Notes: a model not told the origin generated them from the sequence alone. Positions 19,262 to 29,290 are shown, numbered from the stretch's first letter. The stretch: 64,000 nucleotides of DNA from Algoriphagus aquaeductus (GCF_003253485.1 NZ_QKTX01000009.1:145161-209160); one strand, 5' to 3'. Made by a program: numbers and translations.

Positions 19262-19735
19262 ATGCCACTTCTTGATCTAGATTCTTTTCCGACTTTGGAA
19301 ACCAATCCCAAAATTTCTGCTAAGCTTCAAATTTTCAGAGAACTACTAAGGGAATTGAAGTCAAGGAACCTCCCGGAATCTGCGTTGGACTCCTTAAATC
19401 AACCCATTAAAAATCTGAATGATTTTTTATTCCAGACTTCCCATGATCCCTCGACCATCATCAAACAAATTCAGGGAAATCAGAGAAAAATATTGAAATT
19501 TTTGGAGAAAAATCTGGGACTTACTACCAAAAACCATTACCAAAATATGTGGATGCCTTTGGGGATGTCCGCATTCGGACTTCCATTTGGAGTGGTTTTT
19601 GGCATTGCTTTAGACAACATGGCTTTTTTGGGATTGGGACTTCCGATTGGTATGGCTTTAGGAATTGCCATGGGATCAGGATTGGATCAAAAGGCTGCCA
19701 AAGAAGGGAAACAACTTCGTTTTGAACCTAAATAA
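19262..19735 (+). CDS. Hypothetical small membrane protein with glycine-rich hydrophobic hairpin
   Basis: 157 residues, not recognised. The first ~95 residues are charged and probably helical (LQIFRELLRELKSR, then DPSTIIKQIQGNQRKILKFL). Residues about 98-140 form two hydrophobic, glycine-rich segments (MSAFGLPFGVVFGIALDN and FLGLGLPIGMALGIAMG) resembling a glycine-zipper hairpin, followed by a short charged tail. This predicts a membrane-associated protein with most mass in the cytoplasm. It is monocistronic and faces no obvious partner. Its base composition is like the neighbours, and the clean hydrophobic pattern supports a real gene. Confidence 0.6.
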   Translation: MPLLDLDSFPTLETNPKISAKLQIFRELLRELKSRNLPESALDSLNQPIKNLNDFLFQTSHDPSTIIKQIQGNQRKILKFLEKNLGLTTKNHYQNMWMPLGMSAFGLPFGVVFGIALDNMAFLGLGLPIGMALGIAMGSGLDQKAAKEGKQLRFEPK

Positions 19736-19762
19736 TTACGTCCTGATCAAAAAGTTTTTATG

Positions 19763-20083
19763 TATATCCGCAATCACACCATTCGCAGAATTTAAACCTT
19801 GCACTTGGAAAGGAGATATATTTTAGTTACATCAAGATCCGAAGGATTGAAACAATTAATGACCCCCGGTGTAGCCGGGGGTTAAAGTAAAAAACTGTAA
19901 AGGGAAGCCCTGAAAGGGCGGAACTTAGATGTCTCACCCTTCCAGGGCTCAAGGACAATCAAGAGCATATTTTCCCTGCACTTCGTACAGGGTCATGAAT
20001 TGTTTGGCTCCTTCGGAGCCATTTCCCAGGAATTAAAAATTTTATACTGCGTTCAACTTAGAAAAGGCGGAAAAGCGGATAAT
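19763..20083 (+). repeat. MITE-like element, copy A (about 320 bp, inverted partner at 25863-26184)
   Basis: The element begins with tatatccgcaatcacacc and ends with gcggataat, so its ends are short inverted repeats (ATATCCGC/GCGGATA). Inside are palindromic modules of the same kind as the REP-like units at 0.3-2.2 kb: gatccgaaggat, GACCCCCGGTGTAGCCGGGG, gaagccctgaaagggcgg, a tgcacttcgtacagg module and ggctccttcggagcc. A second copy with few differences lies 6 kb downstream on the opposite strand. It encodes nothing. Confidence 0.8.
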
Positions 20084-20102
20084 CATAAAAAGTTTTTATG
20101 TA

Positions 20103-20252
20103 TATCCGCTTTTTTACCGGTATCAACAAAAATACGGCTAATTGACTGCTAAAGGGATCAGAATCCGGAAGCTTCAGTCTTCGGTCATCGGTCTTCCAAC
20201 CAGCTTAACAATGAAAATAAGGCAACTGGTGTAATTGCGGACAATCGTGAAA
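20103..20252 (+). repeat. Shorter MITE-like element, copy 1 (partner at 26562-26737)
   Basis: Begins tatatccgcttttttacc and ends ggtgtaattgcggacaat, with TCTTCGG/TCATCGG/TCTTCC heptamers in the middle (about 20181-20202). The same ends and middle recur in the same orientation near 26.6 kb. The terminal ATCCGC/GCGGA pair resembles the ends of the larger element next to it. The rest of the interval up to the DoxX-like gene shows nothing else. Confidence 0.6.
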
Positions 20253-20465
20253 GTTTTTTTTCTACCCTATCGTAGTATTTGTATCTGCAAGAGAATAGTC
20301 GCAAATAAAGGGATGGAAAGAAAGAGGCATGTGTTTCTGGCGATTGGAGACCCATACCCGTGTCCATCACCTTGAGTTTGACTTGAAGCATTGATTGCTA
20401 ATGCCATGGCAGAGAATTTTAATTCCAGTCCATTGACTATTTTCAAGCACTTGCGAAATTGCACC

Positions 20466-20843
20466 ATGAAAAATCCAAACCCAAAGTGGAACCGAATCAT
20501 CTATTGGACCACTACAGGCTTATTCAGCCTATTTATGATCTCTTCCGCTATTCCCAATCTCTTGCAGGCCGAAGAGTGGGTAGAGGTATTTCAAGCTTTA
20601 GGTTACCCCCTATACCTGCTTCCTTTTTTAGGAACTGCCAAGATTCTTGGAGTTATTGCTATTCTGGTTCCTGGTTTTCCCAAGCTAAAGGAATGGGCCT
20701 ATGCAGGCTTTACTTTCAACCTTAGCGGGGCCATTTACAGCGGAATAGCAGCTGCAGGTTTTGATCCAAAAATGCTGGTTCTTCTGGGTCCGATTGCTTT
20801 AGGGGTGGTATCCTACCTTTACCATCGAAAACGGTCCGTATAA
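20466..20843 (+). CDS. DoxX-like small membrane protein
   Basis: 125 residues from the ATG at 20466 (MKNPNPKWNRIIYW), which fits DoxX-like family starts; an upstream ATG at 20391 adds 25 unlikely residues. There are four predicted membrane helices: WTTTGLFSLFMISSAIPNL, LYLLPFLGTAKILGVIAIL, AYAGFTFNLSGAIYSGIAA and VLLGPIALGVVSYLYH. The LGYPLYLLPFLGTAKILG segment is characteristic of the DoxX-like (DUF4267/DoxX_2-type) family in Bacteroidota. The biochemical role is unknown. It stands alone between repeat-rich regions. Confidence 0.82.
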   Translation: MKNPNPKWNRIIYWTTTGLFSLFMISSAIPNLLQAEEWVEVFQALGYPLYLLPFLGTAKILGVIAILVPGFPKLKEWAYAGFTFNLSGAIYSGIAAAGFDPKMLVLLGPIALGVVSYLYHRKRSV

Positions 20844-21570
20844 ACCGCCTAATCGGTAGTTCCAAATAGTTTTATCATGTTGCCTTACAGGTAGCCATCG
20901 CCTCTTTTTACTTTATTTTTTCGGTTAATACTGCTCATTGGCTGTTTCTCAATCAGTCCTACTTTTTTTAAAGACGGGTGTTACCAAGATTGTTTTGAAA
21001 TACCTGTTGAAGATCCGGATTACTCGATCGGCGAAGGTTAAAGACCAAGGTTTTGAAAATAGGGGAATAACGAAGCGGTGGGCGGATCGCAATCAAGGCC
21101 ATAAGTTTTACATACACTTTAAAAACCTGGCCAAAAAGTTTCTAGAGAGAGAAGGGAGTTTTTGCAATTATGGACCACGGGAGTTTTATGCTGATTGCTT
21201 TGAAATTGAATAAAACCAATGGACCTGGATAAATGCTTCAATCGCTCCATATTGGTATCACCGATTTTAATCCATCAGGGATTTGATGAAACACGCTGTG
21301 AGGCGGGAAATGGTAGGTCTATTTGGAGAAAATAGGCCATTTCCGGATTTTCGGTTAGTTGATCTGTCAGGAAATACGTGCAGACTTCTTCCCTTAAAGA
21401 ACAGGTTTTGGTAGTCAAGCCTTTTTTATCCCAAATCAAACCTGATGTAACCACAGGTTGATCCCGCAATAGGAAAACCCGAATTCCTATTACCTCTTTT
21501 TTGGTCTGAATACGTTAAAACGCTTGACCTAAATCGTAATTTTAGTGAAACCTTAACCATTGAAGTTTCC
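20844..21570. other. Gene-poor region between DoxX-like and ankyrin genes
   Basis: About 725 bases. A 91-codon frame (20938-21213, TTG start) is basic and lacks any recognisable domain; I do not accept it as a gene. No repeat or hairpin stands out. Confidence 0.4.
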
Positions 21571-22314
21571 ATGGATTATTTACAAAAAATTATTTCAGAT
21601 TTTGAATTGCATTCCGTGGAAGGCATAAAGGAATGTTTTAACCATGGGGTCAATCCAAACCAGATGGTAAATGGTAAACCATTGATTTATCAACTGATAA
21701 ACATGTACACCAGAGGCCCCAGGTTTAAAAGCTGCATTCGAGCATTTGTGGACCAGGGTTTAGAGTTTGAAGAGAAAATTTTACTTTCTGTTTTGCTGGA
21801 TGATGCCGCCTTGCTGGAAACACAGTTGGCGGCTGATAAAAATGCTTCTACCAAAAGGTATTCACTCCAAAGTGCTTTTACGCCGCTTCATGAGGTTTCA
21901 CTTCTCCATATTTGTGCAGAGTATAATCATTTGGCCTGTGCAGAAGTTCTTGTAAAACACGGAGTAGACATTGATTCAAGAGCAGGAATTGATCAGTATG
22001 GATTTGGTGGACACACGCCTGTCTTTCATACGGTCAACCAAGACGCAAACAAAAGTATTGATGTCTTGAAATTTTTGATTGCCCAAAATGCGGACTTGTC
22101 CATCACGGTAAAAGGGCTTATTTGGGGGAAGGGTTATGATTGGGAAACATTTATTCCCTCAGTAAATCCCATAAGTTATTCAATGATGGGTTTGCTCCGA
22201 CAGTTCCAAAGAACTGAAAAGCAGATTTATGAGATTGTTTCCTTGTTGCTTAAATCAAACTATGGCCTAGACTATTTTCCGACCAACATTCCAAACAAAT
22301 ATTTGTATGGTTAA
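21571..22314 (+). CDS. Ankyrin-repeat protein
   Basis: 247 residues without a signal peptide. Ankyrin-like repeats are visible: VEGIKECFNHGVNPNQMVNG (16-35), SLLHICAEYNHLACAEVLVKHGVDIDSRAG (about 110-139), and GHTPVFHTVNQDANKSIDVLKFLIAQNADLSITVKG (about 147-182). Such repeats are protein-binding scaffolds; the partner is unknown. The repeats are spaced irregularly, and the N- and C-terminal parts may hold further degenerate ones. It is an isolated gene with its own leader. Confidence 0.85.
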   Translation: MDYLQKIISDFELHSVEGIKECFNHGVNPNQMVNGKPLIYQLINMYTRGPRFKSCIRAFVDQGLEFEEKILLSVLLDDAALLETQLAADKNASTKRYSLQSAFTPLHEVSLLHICAEYNHLACAEVLVKHGVDIDSRAGIDQYGFGGHTPVFHTVNQDANKSIDVLKFLIAQNADLSITVKGLIWGKGYDWETFIPSVNPISYSMMGLLRQFQRTEKQIYEIVSLLLKSNYGLDYFPTNIPNKYLYG

Positions 22315-22576
22315 CACGGAAGGAAAAAAACGGCAGCCAAGCTCCTGGGGTAAAAGGCTTGGATCAGCCTGCCGACTGGGACTGGATGAAGTAGATGGGA
22401 GTTACCAATGCCAGGTAAGGTTCGTTCGCAGTCGGACAACTCTGTCCGAAAATAAGAGCCATGGTTTGCAGAGAGTGTGATAATTAGGTGCTTAGACCAT
22501 GTTTTTGTAATAGGTATGGTATTGGAGCTAGCTTTCCGGTTTTTCATTTTGACTCCCTCACCCAATGTCATCAACC

Positions 22577-24979
22577 ATGCTCAAAAACTATTTCACCTCA
22601 CTCTGGAGACATATTTCCAAAAACAAGGTTTTCACGTTCATCAATGTGGCTGGACTGGCTATCGGAATGCTGGCCTGTATGCTGATCGCCCAGTTTGTAC
22701 TTCATGAGCTGAGCTACGATAGTTTTCTGGAAAAAAGCGACCGGATTTTCCGCATTAAGCTGGATCGGTACGACAAGGGTGTACTTTCTACCCAATGGGC
22801 AGCAGGGGCAGCGGGCATCGGTCCCGATCTGAAATCTAATTTTTCCGAGGTGAAGCGCTTCGCCCGACTGAGCAAGCAAGGCGCAACCTTGGCCAATGGG
22901 GATACCTATTTTCGGGAAGAGGATATGTATTTCGCCTCGGAAGATTTCTTCAAAGTGTTTTCCATCCGCCTGATTGAGGGTGTGGATTCCTTGGTATTGA
23001 AAGAGCCATTCAAGATTGTACTCTCCGAGTCCATGGCAAAAAAGTACTTCGGACAAGAAAACCCGATGGGAAAAACGCTGAAAGCCAATGGTCAGACCGA
23101 ATACGAGGTCTCGGGAGTGTTCGAAGACCTGCCTGTCAATACCCACATGAAAATCGATGCGATGGGGTCTTTTGTTACGCTCGAAAAACTCTGGAACGAT
23201 CCCGTTTTATCCTGGAATTGGGATGGCTTCATGACCTATATCCTGCTGGAGGATGGAGTCGATGCCCAGGCGTTCGAAGCAAAACTGCCTGATTTTGTAG
23301 AGAAAAAAATGGGTGAGGAAATGAGGAAATTCAATGCAGGAATGGTTTTTCACCTACAGCCTGTACAGGACATCCACCTGGACTCGGACTATATCATGGA
23401 ATTCAAGGCTAACGGGAATCGGCAGTCGGTTTATTTTTTATCGGTGGTGGCCATACTTATCCTCGTCATTGCCTGGATCAACTACATCAACCTTTCCACA
23501 GCGAAGTCTGTGGAGCGGGCCAGGGAGGTAGGCATCCGCAAAGTCATGGGAGGATACCAATCCCAATTGGTTCAGCAATTTCTGACAGAGTCCTTGTTTC
23601 TGAATCTGATGGCTGTTCTCTTCGCTGCCGGTTTTGCCATTCTGCTGACCCCTTGGTTTAGCGGATTGACGGGCCGGGAACTGGGATATCAGCTGTTTTT
23701 GCAGCCCGTTTTTTGGCTTGTCCTGTTGGTATTGATCGTATTAGGCGCTGTGATGTCGGGGATTTATCCTGCCTTCGTGCTTTCTTCCTTTCGTCCTGTG
23801 GAGGTATTGAAAGGAAAATTCAAGAATACAGACCAAGGACTTTTGCTCCGGAAAGGGATGGTGATCGCACAGTTTATCGCATCGATTACGCTGATGGTGG
23901 GCACCTTCACGGTATTTCTTCAGCTGCGTTACATGCAAAATCAGGATTTGGGTGTAGATATCGAACAGACGCTCGTGCTGCGGTCTCCCAGCGTCACTGA
24001 TTCTACCTACAAGCAAAAATACCAGGTATTCAAGCAGCGAATCGCCGACTACACCGAGGTGCTTTCGGTGACTGCTTCGACGGCAGTACCCGGTACGCAG
24101 CCCAATTGGAATGCAGGAGGAATTCGCAGACTCAGCCAGGGAGAGGACGAGCAAAACCAATACCGGGTGATCATGACTGACGGTTCATTTAATGAAAGTT
24201 TTGGTCTGGAGATGGTCACGGGCAGGGATTTTTCCGATGAGGTAAGCAATGAGTGGAAAAATGTGCTGCTCAACGAGTCTGCCAGCCGCCTGATGGGATT
24301 TTCATCTCCGGAAGAGGCTATCAATGACCGCATTTTCTTTTGGGGCGATACCTTCAATATCGTGGGTGTGATGAAAGACTACCATCAGGAATCCCTCAAA
24401 AAATCCTATGACGCATTGATCTTTCGTTACAATGACGCACCAAACGGATTTTATTCGGTTAAAGTCCAGACCTCCCAAATCCGTGAGCTGATGGCCACGC
24501 TGGAAGAGGACTGGAAAGAGGTATTCCCCGGCAACCCTTTTGAGTATTTTTTTCTGGATGAGCACTACAACCAACAGTACGAGGCTGACCAACAGTTTGG
24601 GACAATATTCGGTATCTTTTCCGCCCTGGCGATCTTTATTGCATCCCTGGGGTTGTTTGGTTTGTCCTCACTTACGGCCATTCAGCGGACCAAGGAGATT
24701 GGTATCCGAAAGGTATTGGGAGCCTCGCTTTTTGGGCTGCTTCGTCTGATCAGCAAGGATTTTATCATTCTGGTAGCCATCGCGATTCTCCTTTCCATAC
24801 CGCTGTCCGTCTGGATCATGAATTCCTGGCTTCAGGATTTTGCTGCAAGAATTACCCTGAGCTGGTGGGTTTTTGCAGTTCCGAGCCTGCTCGTGATCAT
24901 CATTACCATCCTGACGGTAAGCGTCCACACCATCAAGGTAGCCCTGATCAATCCGGTCAGATCGCTGAGTTATGAATAG
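22577..24979 (+). CDS. FtsX/MacB-type ABC transporter permease
   Basis: 800 residues from the ATG at 22577 (MLKNYFTSLWRHISKNKVFTFIN, the normal start of this Bacteroidota family); an ATG four codons earlier (22565) is possible. Two MacB-PCD/FtsX repeats are present. Each has a periplasmic domain and a set of membrane helices with the coupling motif ERAREVGIRKVMGG in the first and QRTKEIGIRKVLGAS in the second. Such permeases work with a separate LolD/MacB-like ATPase in mechanotransmission or peptide/lipoprotein efflux. No ATPase is adjacent, as is common for stand-alone permeases in this phylum, so the substrate cannot be inferred. Confidence 0.92.
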   Translation: MLKNYFTSLWRHISKNKVFTFINVAGLAIGMLACMLIAQFVLHELSYDSFLEKSDRIFRIKLDRYDKGVLSTQWAAGAAGIGPDLKSNFSEVKRFARLSKQGATLANGDTYFREEDMYFASEDFFKVFSIRLIEGVDSLVLKEPFKIVLSESMAKKYFGQENPMGKTLKANGQTEYEVSGVFEDLPVNTHMKIDAMGSFVTLEKLWNDPVLSWNWDGFMTYILLEDGVDAQAFEAKLPDFVEKKMGEEMRKFNAGMVFHLQPVQDIHLDSDYIMEFKANGNRQSVYFLSVVAILILVIAWINYINLSTAKSVERAREVGIRKVMGGYQSQLVQQFLTESLFLNLMAVLFAAGFAILLTPWFSGLTGRELGYQLFLQPVFWLVLLVLIVLGAVMSGIYPAFVLSSFRPVEVLKGKFKNTDQGLLLRKGMVIAQFIASITLMVGTFTVFLQLRYMQNQDLGVDIEQTLVLRSPSVTDSTYKQKYQVFKQRIADYTEVLSVTASTAVPGTQPNWNAGGIRRLSQGEDEQNQYRVIMTDGSFNESFGLEMVTGRDFSDEVSNEWKNVLLNESASRLMGFSSPEEAINDRIFFWGDTFNIVGVMKDYHQESLKKSYDALIFRYNDAPNGFYSVKVQTSQIRELMATLEEDWKEVFPGNPFEYFFLDEHYNQQYEADQQFGTIFGIFSALAIFIASLGLFGLSSLTAIQRTKEIGIRKVLGASLFGLLRLISKDFIILVAIAILLSIPLSVWIMNSWLQDFAARITLSWWVFAVPSLLVIIITILTVSVHTIKVALINPVRSLSYE

Positions 24980-25096
24980 CTGTGGAGGGTTGAAGGATCA
25001 GCATCCCTCTGTGTATGGAAGGAGACAAGGGGATGGTTTGGGTACTTTGAGGGGTAGTTTGCCAAAAAGAGGTAGATTCAACAAACCAAAATTGCC

Positions 25097-25543
25097 ATGA
25101 GACTGATTGCCCAAGCTACCATTCAGATTCAAAAACCAGCTTCTGAAGTTTTCGAAGGAATCGTGAACCCTGAGAATATGATCAAGTATTTTATCTCAGA
25201 AAGTAACGGCAGGATGGAAACCGGAAAGAAGCTGGTTTGGAAGTTTCCCGAATTCCCGGATGAATTCCCGGTTTGGAACATCCGAACAGAGCCAGATCGA
25301 CTGGTGGTTTTCTCCTGGGACGAGGAGACGGAAGTGAGGATTTCGCTGGAGCCACAAGCCGACGATAGTACAGTGGTCAAGGTCACCGAGGGCGACAAAG
25401 CGTTTAGCGACCCAAACTTAAAATGGCTGATCGGCAATACCGAAGGCTGGGCCAATTTTTTAGCCTGTTTGAAAGCCTACCTGGAATATGGAATCCAGCT
25501 CCGCAAAGGGGCTTTTGACTTCATGAAGAAGTCAACGATTTAG
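25097..25543 (+). CDS. SRPBCC (AHSA1/START-like) domain protein
   Basis: 148 residues forming a single SRPBCC fold. It starts with strand MRLIAQATIQIQKPASEVFE, has the typical IVNPENMIKYF loop and WKFPEFPDEFPVW, and ends with the long C-terminal helix GWANFLACLKAYLEYG. SRPBCC domains bind hydrophobic ligands or act as co-chaperones or polyketide-type cyclases; members of the AHSA1-like group are often general stress proteins. No partner gene indicates the ligand. Confidence 0.87.
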   Translation: MRLIAQATIQIQKPASEVFEGIVNPENMIKYFISESNGRMETGKKLVWKFPEFPDEFPVWNIRTEPDRLVVFSWDEETEVRISLEPQADDSTVVKVTEGDKAFSDPNLKWLIGNTEGWANFLACLKAYLEYGIQLRKGAFDFMKKSTI

Positions 25544-25862
25544 AGATATTCTTCTTTGCTTGGAGGTGGAGTCACAGGATAGAGTTCCTTAGGATTTTGA
25601 CCAACAAGAGCACCAGAGAAATGGAGATCCTGTGAAGCGTGAATTCGGAATCCGGATCTTTAGGTTCAAAAATGAAGAAGTCATAAAAGACCCTAAAAGG
25701 GTACCGGAATACCTAAAACAATTTCCGTGTGGATTTACACCTCCCGATTCTAGGCAATCCTGCAACCTGTCCTTCTGAGTAGCGGATCGGGTGAGGAAGA
25801 AAAGCCAATTCCAAATTGGAAAGAATAGTCGGGTAGGGGAAGGTATAAAAATCATTTTTAAT

Positions 25863-26184
25863 AATTATCCGCTTTCCCGCCTGTCCGAAGTTGAAAGCAG
25901 TATAAAATTTGTAATTCCTGGGAAAAGGCTCTGAAGTAGCCAAACAATTCATGACCTGTACGAAGTGCGGAGAAAATAAGGCCTTGATTGGCCTTGAGCC
26001 CTCAAAGGGTGAAACATCAAAGTTCCGCCCTTTCGGGGCTTCCCTTTACAGTTTTTTACTTTAACCCCCAGGCTACACCGGGGGTCATTAATTGTTCCAA
26101 CCCTTCGGATCTTGATCAAACTAAAATATATCTCCTTTCCAAATGCATGGTTTAAATTCTGCGAATGGTGTGATTGCGGATATA
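25863..26184 (-). repeat. MITE-like element, copy B (inverted relative to copy A at 19763-20083)
   Basis: Read on the minus strand it reproduces copy A module by module, from tatatccgcaatcacacc to gcggataat, with scattered substitutions. The flanks differ (copy A is followed by ataaaaagtttttatg), which supports transposition rather than a large duplication. Unlike copy A, the ggctccttcggagcc module has decayed (GGCTACTTCAGAGCC). Confidence 0.8.
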
Positions 26185-26561
26185 CATTTCATTTTTTAAA
26201 CGATTTTAGCCTTAATCCAGGATGTAGGGATGACAGATCCCTCTCCGCCCAAATATAACTCCGAACCCGGAGGCCGGTCCCGTTAACTATCGGGATGAGG
26301 CCATTTTGATCTACTGGTATCATGGAAGATCATCCCAATGATTTTCTTTCAAACCTAAAACTCCATACCTGAATAGCCATATCAAAGGGAGGAAATAGAA
26401 AGTTATGCCAGTAAAAAATTGGTTTGGATCTTGAGAGGAGACTGGTCACCCTGAATTAATTCTGTGAAAGGAATTAACCTTGGACAGAACTTCAGGACAA
26501 GCGCTCCTCCTTTTTTCAACATCAATGTACCTAAAATCAGAAAGTGGCAAATAATAGTATC
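26185..26561. other. Gene-free stretch between repeats
   Basis: About 375 bases with no credible gene. It includes a ggtcccgttaactatcggga imperfect hairpin (about 26275-26294). I see nothing else that I can name. Confidence 0.35.
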
Positions 26562-26737
26562 TGCATATCCGCTTTCTTACCAGAAAGTTAAGCGAGCTTA
26601 AAAATTTTCTAAAAAAGGTTGAAATCTGGAATGCTTTGGTCACTTGTACTGAGCTTGTCGAAGTATCGGTCATCGGTCTTCCGACCCATTAATCGAAGAG
26701 TATTTGGCTGGTGGTGTAATTGCGGACAATTATATAT
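26562..26737 (+). repeat. Shorter MITE-like element, copy 2
   Basis: Shares its ends (atatccgctttcttacc ... ggtgtaattgcggacaat) and a central ATCGGTC heptamer pair with the element at 20103-20252, in the same orientation. Its middle also has cttgtcgaagtatcgg, which copy 1 lacks. The sequence from 26738 to the next gene is AT-rich with no further structure except another attgcggata end-like motif near 26872. Confidence 0.55.
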
Positions 26738-26923
26738 ATGACTATTCGGAATGCTGCACGTGTTAAGCAATTTGAAATATTTTGATGATTTAAATCCCCC
26801 TAGCCCCCTTAGGAAGGAGGAATTTGCCAAAATCCAGCATCAAACCTTTAAATCCTTTGCCTGCGTGCAAGATTGCGGATACTCATTATCATTTAATAGT
26901 AAATTCAATCCATAAATTTAAAA

Positions 26924-27469
26924 ATGAGAAAGATAATTTTAGATTTAGCCGTAAGCCTTGATGGATTTATCGAAGGTCCTAAGGGAGAAATAGATTGGTG
27001 TATAATGGACGATGAAATGGACTTCGAAGGGTTTTTATCCACTATCGACACGATATTCTACGGAAGGGTGAGTTACGATATGTGGGGAAATTATCAACCT
27101 GAATCCACGGCAAGGGAAACGGAATTGAAGCTTTGGGAAGGCGTTCACTCCAAGAAAAAATATGTGTTTTCAAAAAATACCCGGCTAGATCAAAACGCTA
27201 CGTTTATAAGTTCAGGAATTTCAGAAGAAGTAGTTCATCTTAAAAGGCAAATTGGAAAAGACATTTGGCTTTATGGGGGAGCAAGCCTGATTAAAACATT
27301 TATTCAGCTTGGATTGATAGATGTTTACCGAATTTCCGTTCATCCCACAGTATTGGGCAGTGGCAAACCTCTTTTTGAGGATTTGAAGGAGCGGATGAAC
27401 TTGAATTTGATCCAGACGAATAGTTTTAAATCAGGGGTCGTCCAACTGATCTATGAAATGAAGAAATGA
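26924..27469 (+). CDS. Dihydrofolate-reductase-like / RibD C-terminal domain protein (YwjB type)
   Basis: 181 residues spanning one RibD_C/DHFR-like fold. It begins MRKIILDLAVSLDGFIEGP, has the GRVSYDMWG substrate-side motif near residues 46-54 and the nucleotide-binding IWLYGGASLIKTFIQLGLID near 114-133, and ends VYRISVHPTVLGSGKPLFE plus a short tail. Members are NADPH-dependent reductases of uncertain substrate, close to the reductase domain of RibD but lacking the deaminase domain. It stands alone. The DHFR fold is secure; an actual role in folate or flavin metabolism is not. Confidence 0.9.
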   Translation: MRKIILDLAVSLDGFIEGPKGEIDWCIMDDEMDFEGFLSTIDTIFYGRVSYDMWGNYQPESTARETELKLWEGVHSKKKYVFSKNTRLDQNATFISSGISEEVVHLKRQIGKDIWLYGGASLIKTFIQLGLIDVYRISVHPTVLGSGKPLFEDLKERMNLNLIQTNSFKSGVVQLIYEMKK

Positions 27470-27528
27470 GTTGGGTTGGTTTCGGTCTAGTTAATTCTTC
27501 CCGGATTATTATTTAGTGCTTGACTTCG

Positions 27529-28307
27529 ATGGATAAATTATCAATAGAACAAATTGTCAGTTTCATAACTTATGGATTTGTCAAAATTGACCAAGCTTTT
27601 TCAGCTGACCTAGCGGCAGAGTGTCGCACCATATTATGGGAAGCCACTTCTTGTGACCCAAACAATCCCGAGACTTGGACACAGCCTGTAATCAGAGTTG
27701 GCGAATTAGGACATGAACCGTTTCAAAGGGCGGCAAACACCCCCATACTTCACCATGCCTATGACCAATTGGTGGGAAAGGGCAATTGGATTCCAAGAAA
27801 TACCTTAGGTTCATTTCCGATACGCTTCCCAAGCAAAGAACCGTCAAATGACACGGGTTGGCATGTTGATGCTAGTTTTCCCGGGGAGGACGCAGGCAAT
27901 TATTTGGAGTGGAGAATCAATTTTCGCTCAAAAAATCGCGGGTTACTCATGTTGTTTTGTTTTCGGATGTGACAGCGCTTGATGCACCGACCCGAATCAA
28001 GGCAGGTTCACATTTTGACGTTGCCAAAATATTGGAACCCGAAGGAGAAAGAGGTCTTTCTTTTATGGATTTGGCTCAACGGGTAAATACCCTATCTTCA
28101 AAAAAAGAAATTGCTGCCACGGGTAAAGCCGGCACGGTTTACCTGTGCCATCCATTTATTGTTCATGCTGCCCAAAACCATTACGGCACAACGCCGAAAT
28201 TCATGGCCCAGCCGCCTTTGTTGACAAAAAAGGATTTTGCATTTGATACAAATGACCAGTTGCTTAGCCCGGTTGAAAAGGCAATTCGGATAGGGCTTGG
28301 GATGTAA
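27529..28307 (+). pseudogene. Phytanoyl-CoA dioxygenase (PhyH)-family gene, interrupted by a frameshift
   Basis: Two frames join to make one PhyH-like Fe(II)/2-oxoglutarate oxygenase. The first (27529-27972) holds the GFVKIDQAFS N-terminus and the TGWHVDASFPG segment with the iron-ligand HxD. The second, entered around 27945-27957, continues VVLFSDVTALDAPTRIKAGS and GTVYLCHPFIVHAAQNH with the distal histidine. At the junction the first frame drifts into LLMLFCFRM and stops. A one-base indel in the run gttgttttgttttc would restore one ~259-residue protein. It could be a real inactivated gene or a sequencing error; both catalytic halves otherwise look conserved. Confidence 0.8.
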
Positions 28308-29290
28308 GTGCTTCACTACTTACCGATCTGATACAAGAGATACCGTTTTTAGAAGTATAGCAAGAGATTTTTTGTCTTTCCATAGACCATTATACCCTAT
28401 TCTGACTACCTGTTTGAAGGCGCTTTATTCCTTACTCACCAAAGAGCCCGAGAGTTAAGGAAGTTACTTCCCCCAACTGAGCGGATACTTTGGGAAGTAC
28501 TCAACAATAGACAGATGGAAAGGTAGGACTGGGCGTGAAGGATTAACCCATGAAGGGTTAATCTGCCGAAGAGCCGGACAGAAGGGGGACCAACCGTTAG
28601 GAAACAGCCCTGTGGGCTGTTTTAGGTTTGGGCCAGCCTGCAGGGAGGGAGCGAGAGCCTGTCCCGAAAGTGTAGCGAATCGGGAGGCCAGGCAGTAGTG
28701 CTGGGAAATCCCCTAAAATTTCCTTTCTTAGCAAAACGAAGCATTTGATTATCAGCCAATCGATTGTGGGATAAGCCTCTATGGATTACTAGCCTTAAGT
28801 TTTCTACTGCTTGATCGCCTTCTCCTTAAGGAGAGAGCCTGTCCCGTGAAGCGCAGTGTATCGGGAGAGGGATGAGGTAGACCAAGGTTCTCAATGCTCC
28901 CGAAAAGCATCTGCAGGAAGTAGCTATTGCTGGCAGCATGTGGGATAGGTGGATAGGCCAATTACAAATTGGTTTGGATATTCGAGTAGGACAAGGCGTC
29001 AAAAAATCTTTCTGTAGGACTGAGCGTCAAAGATTAATCCTGAGGATTAATCTAGCGAAGGGCCGTGATGTAGGGAGGCCTTTTAGCCTTGGACCAGAAT
29101 GTAGGGCAGGCAAATCCCACCCAGTCCCAACTATGATTTGACTACACCATAAGAGTACCTTAGACGGCCTACATCACAGGAGATGGGGGACTCGATATCT
29201 AGGTTGAAAAATCTCTTGTTTTTCATCTTTTATGATCATCGATTGCCATAAGCTTCTCGGCCTTTCAAAGTTCTCTTAATTGCTTTTATT
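28308..29290. repeat. Gene-free region of interspersed repeats at the island edge
   Basis: About 980 bases with no credible gene and at least two repeat pairs. agcctgtcccg...tcgggag hairpins occur near 28650-28685 and 28835-28870. A longer unit (aggactgggcgtgaaggattaa...gtttgggccagcctgcaggg, about 28527-28645) recurs in altered form at about 29014-29115. The stretch 28797-28980 (ctactgcttgatcgcc, then ccaattacaaattggt) is related to 31268-31350 on the far side of the Fic gene. Confidence 0.55.

Noticed and set aside
20938..21213. A 91-codon frame in the gene-poor region before the ankyrin gene
   Set aside because: TTG start, basic low-information composition and no recognisable domain; not enough to call a gene.
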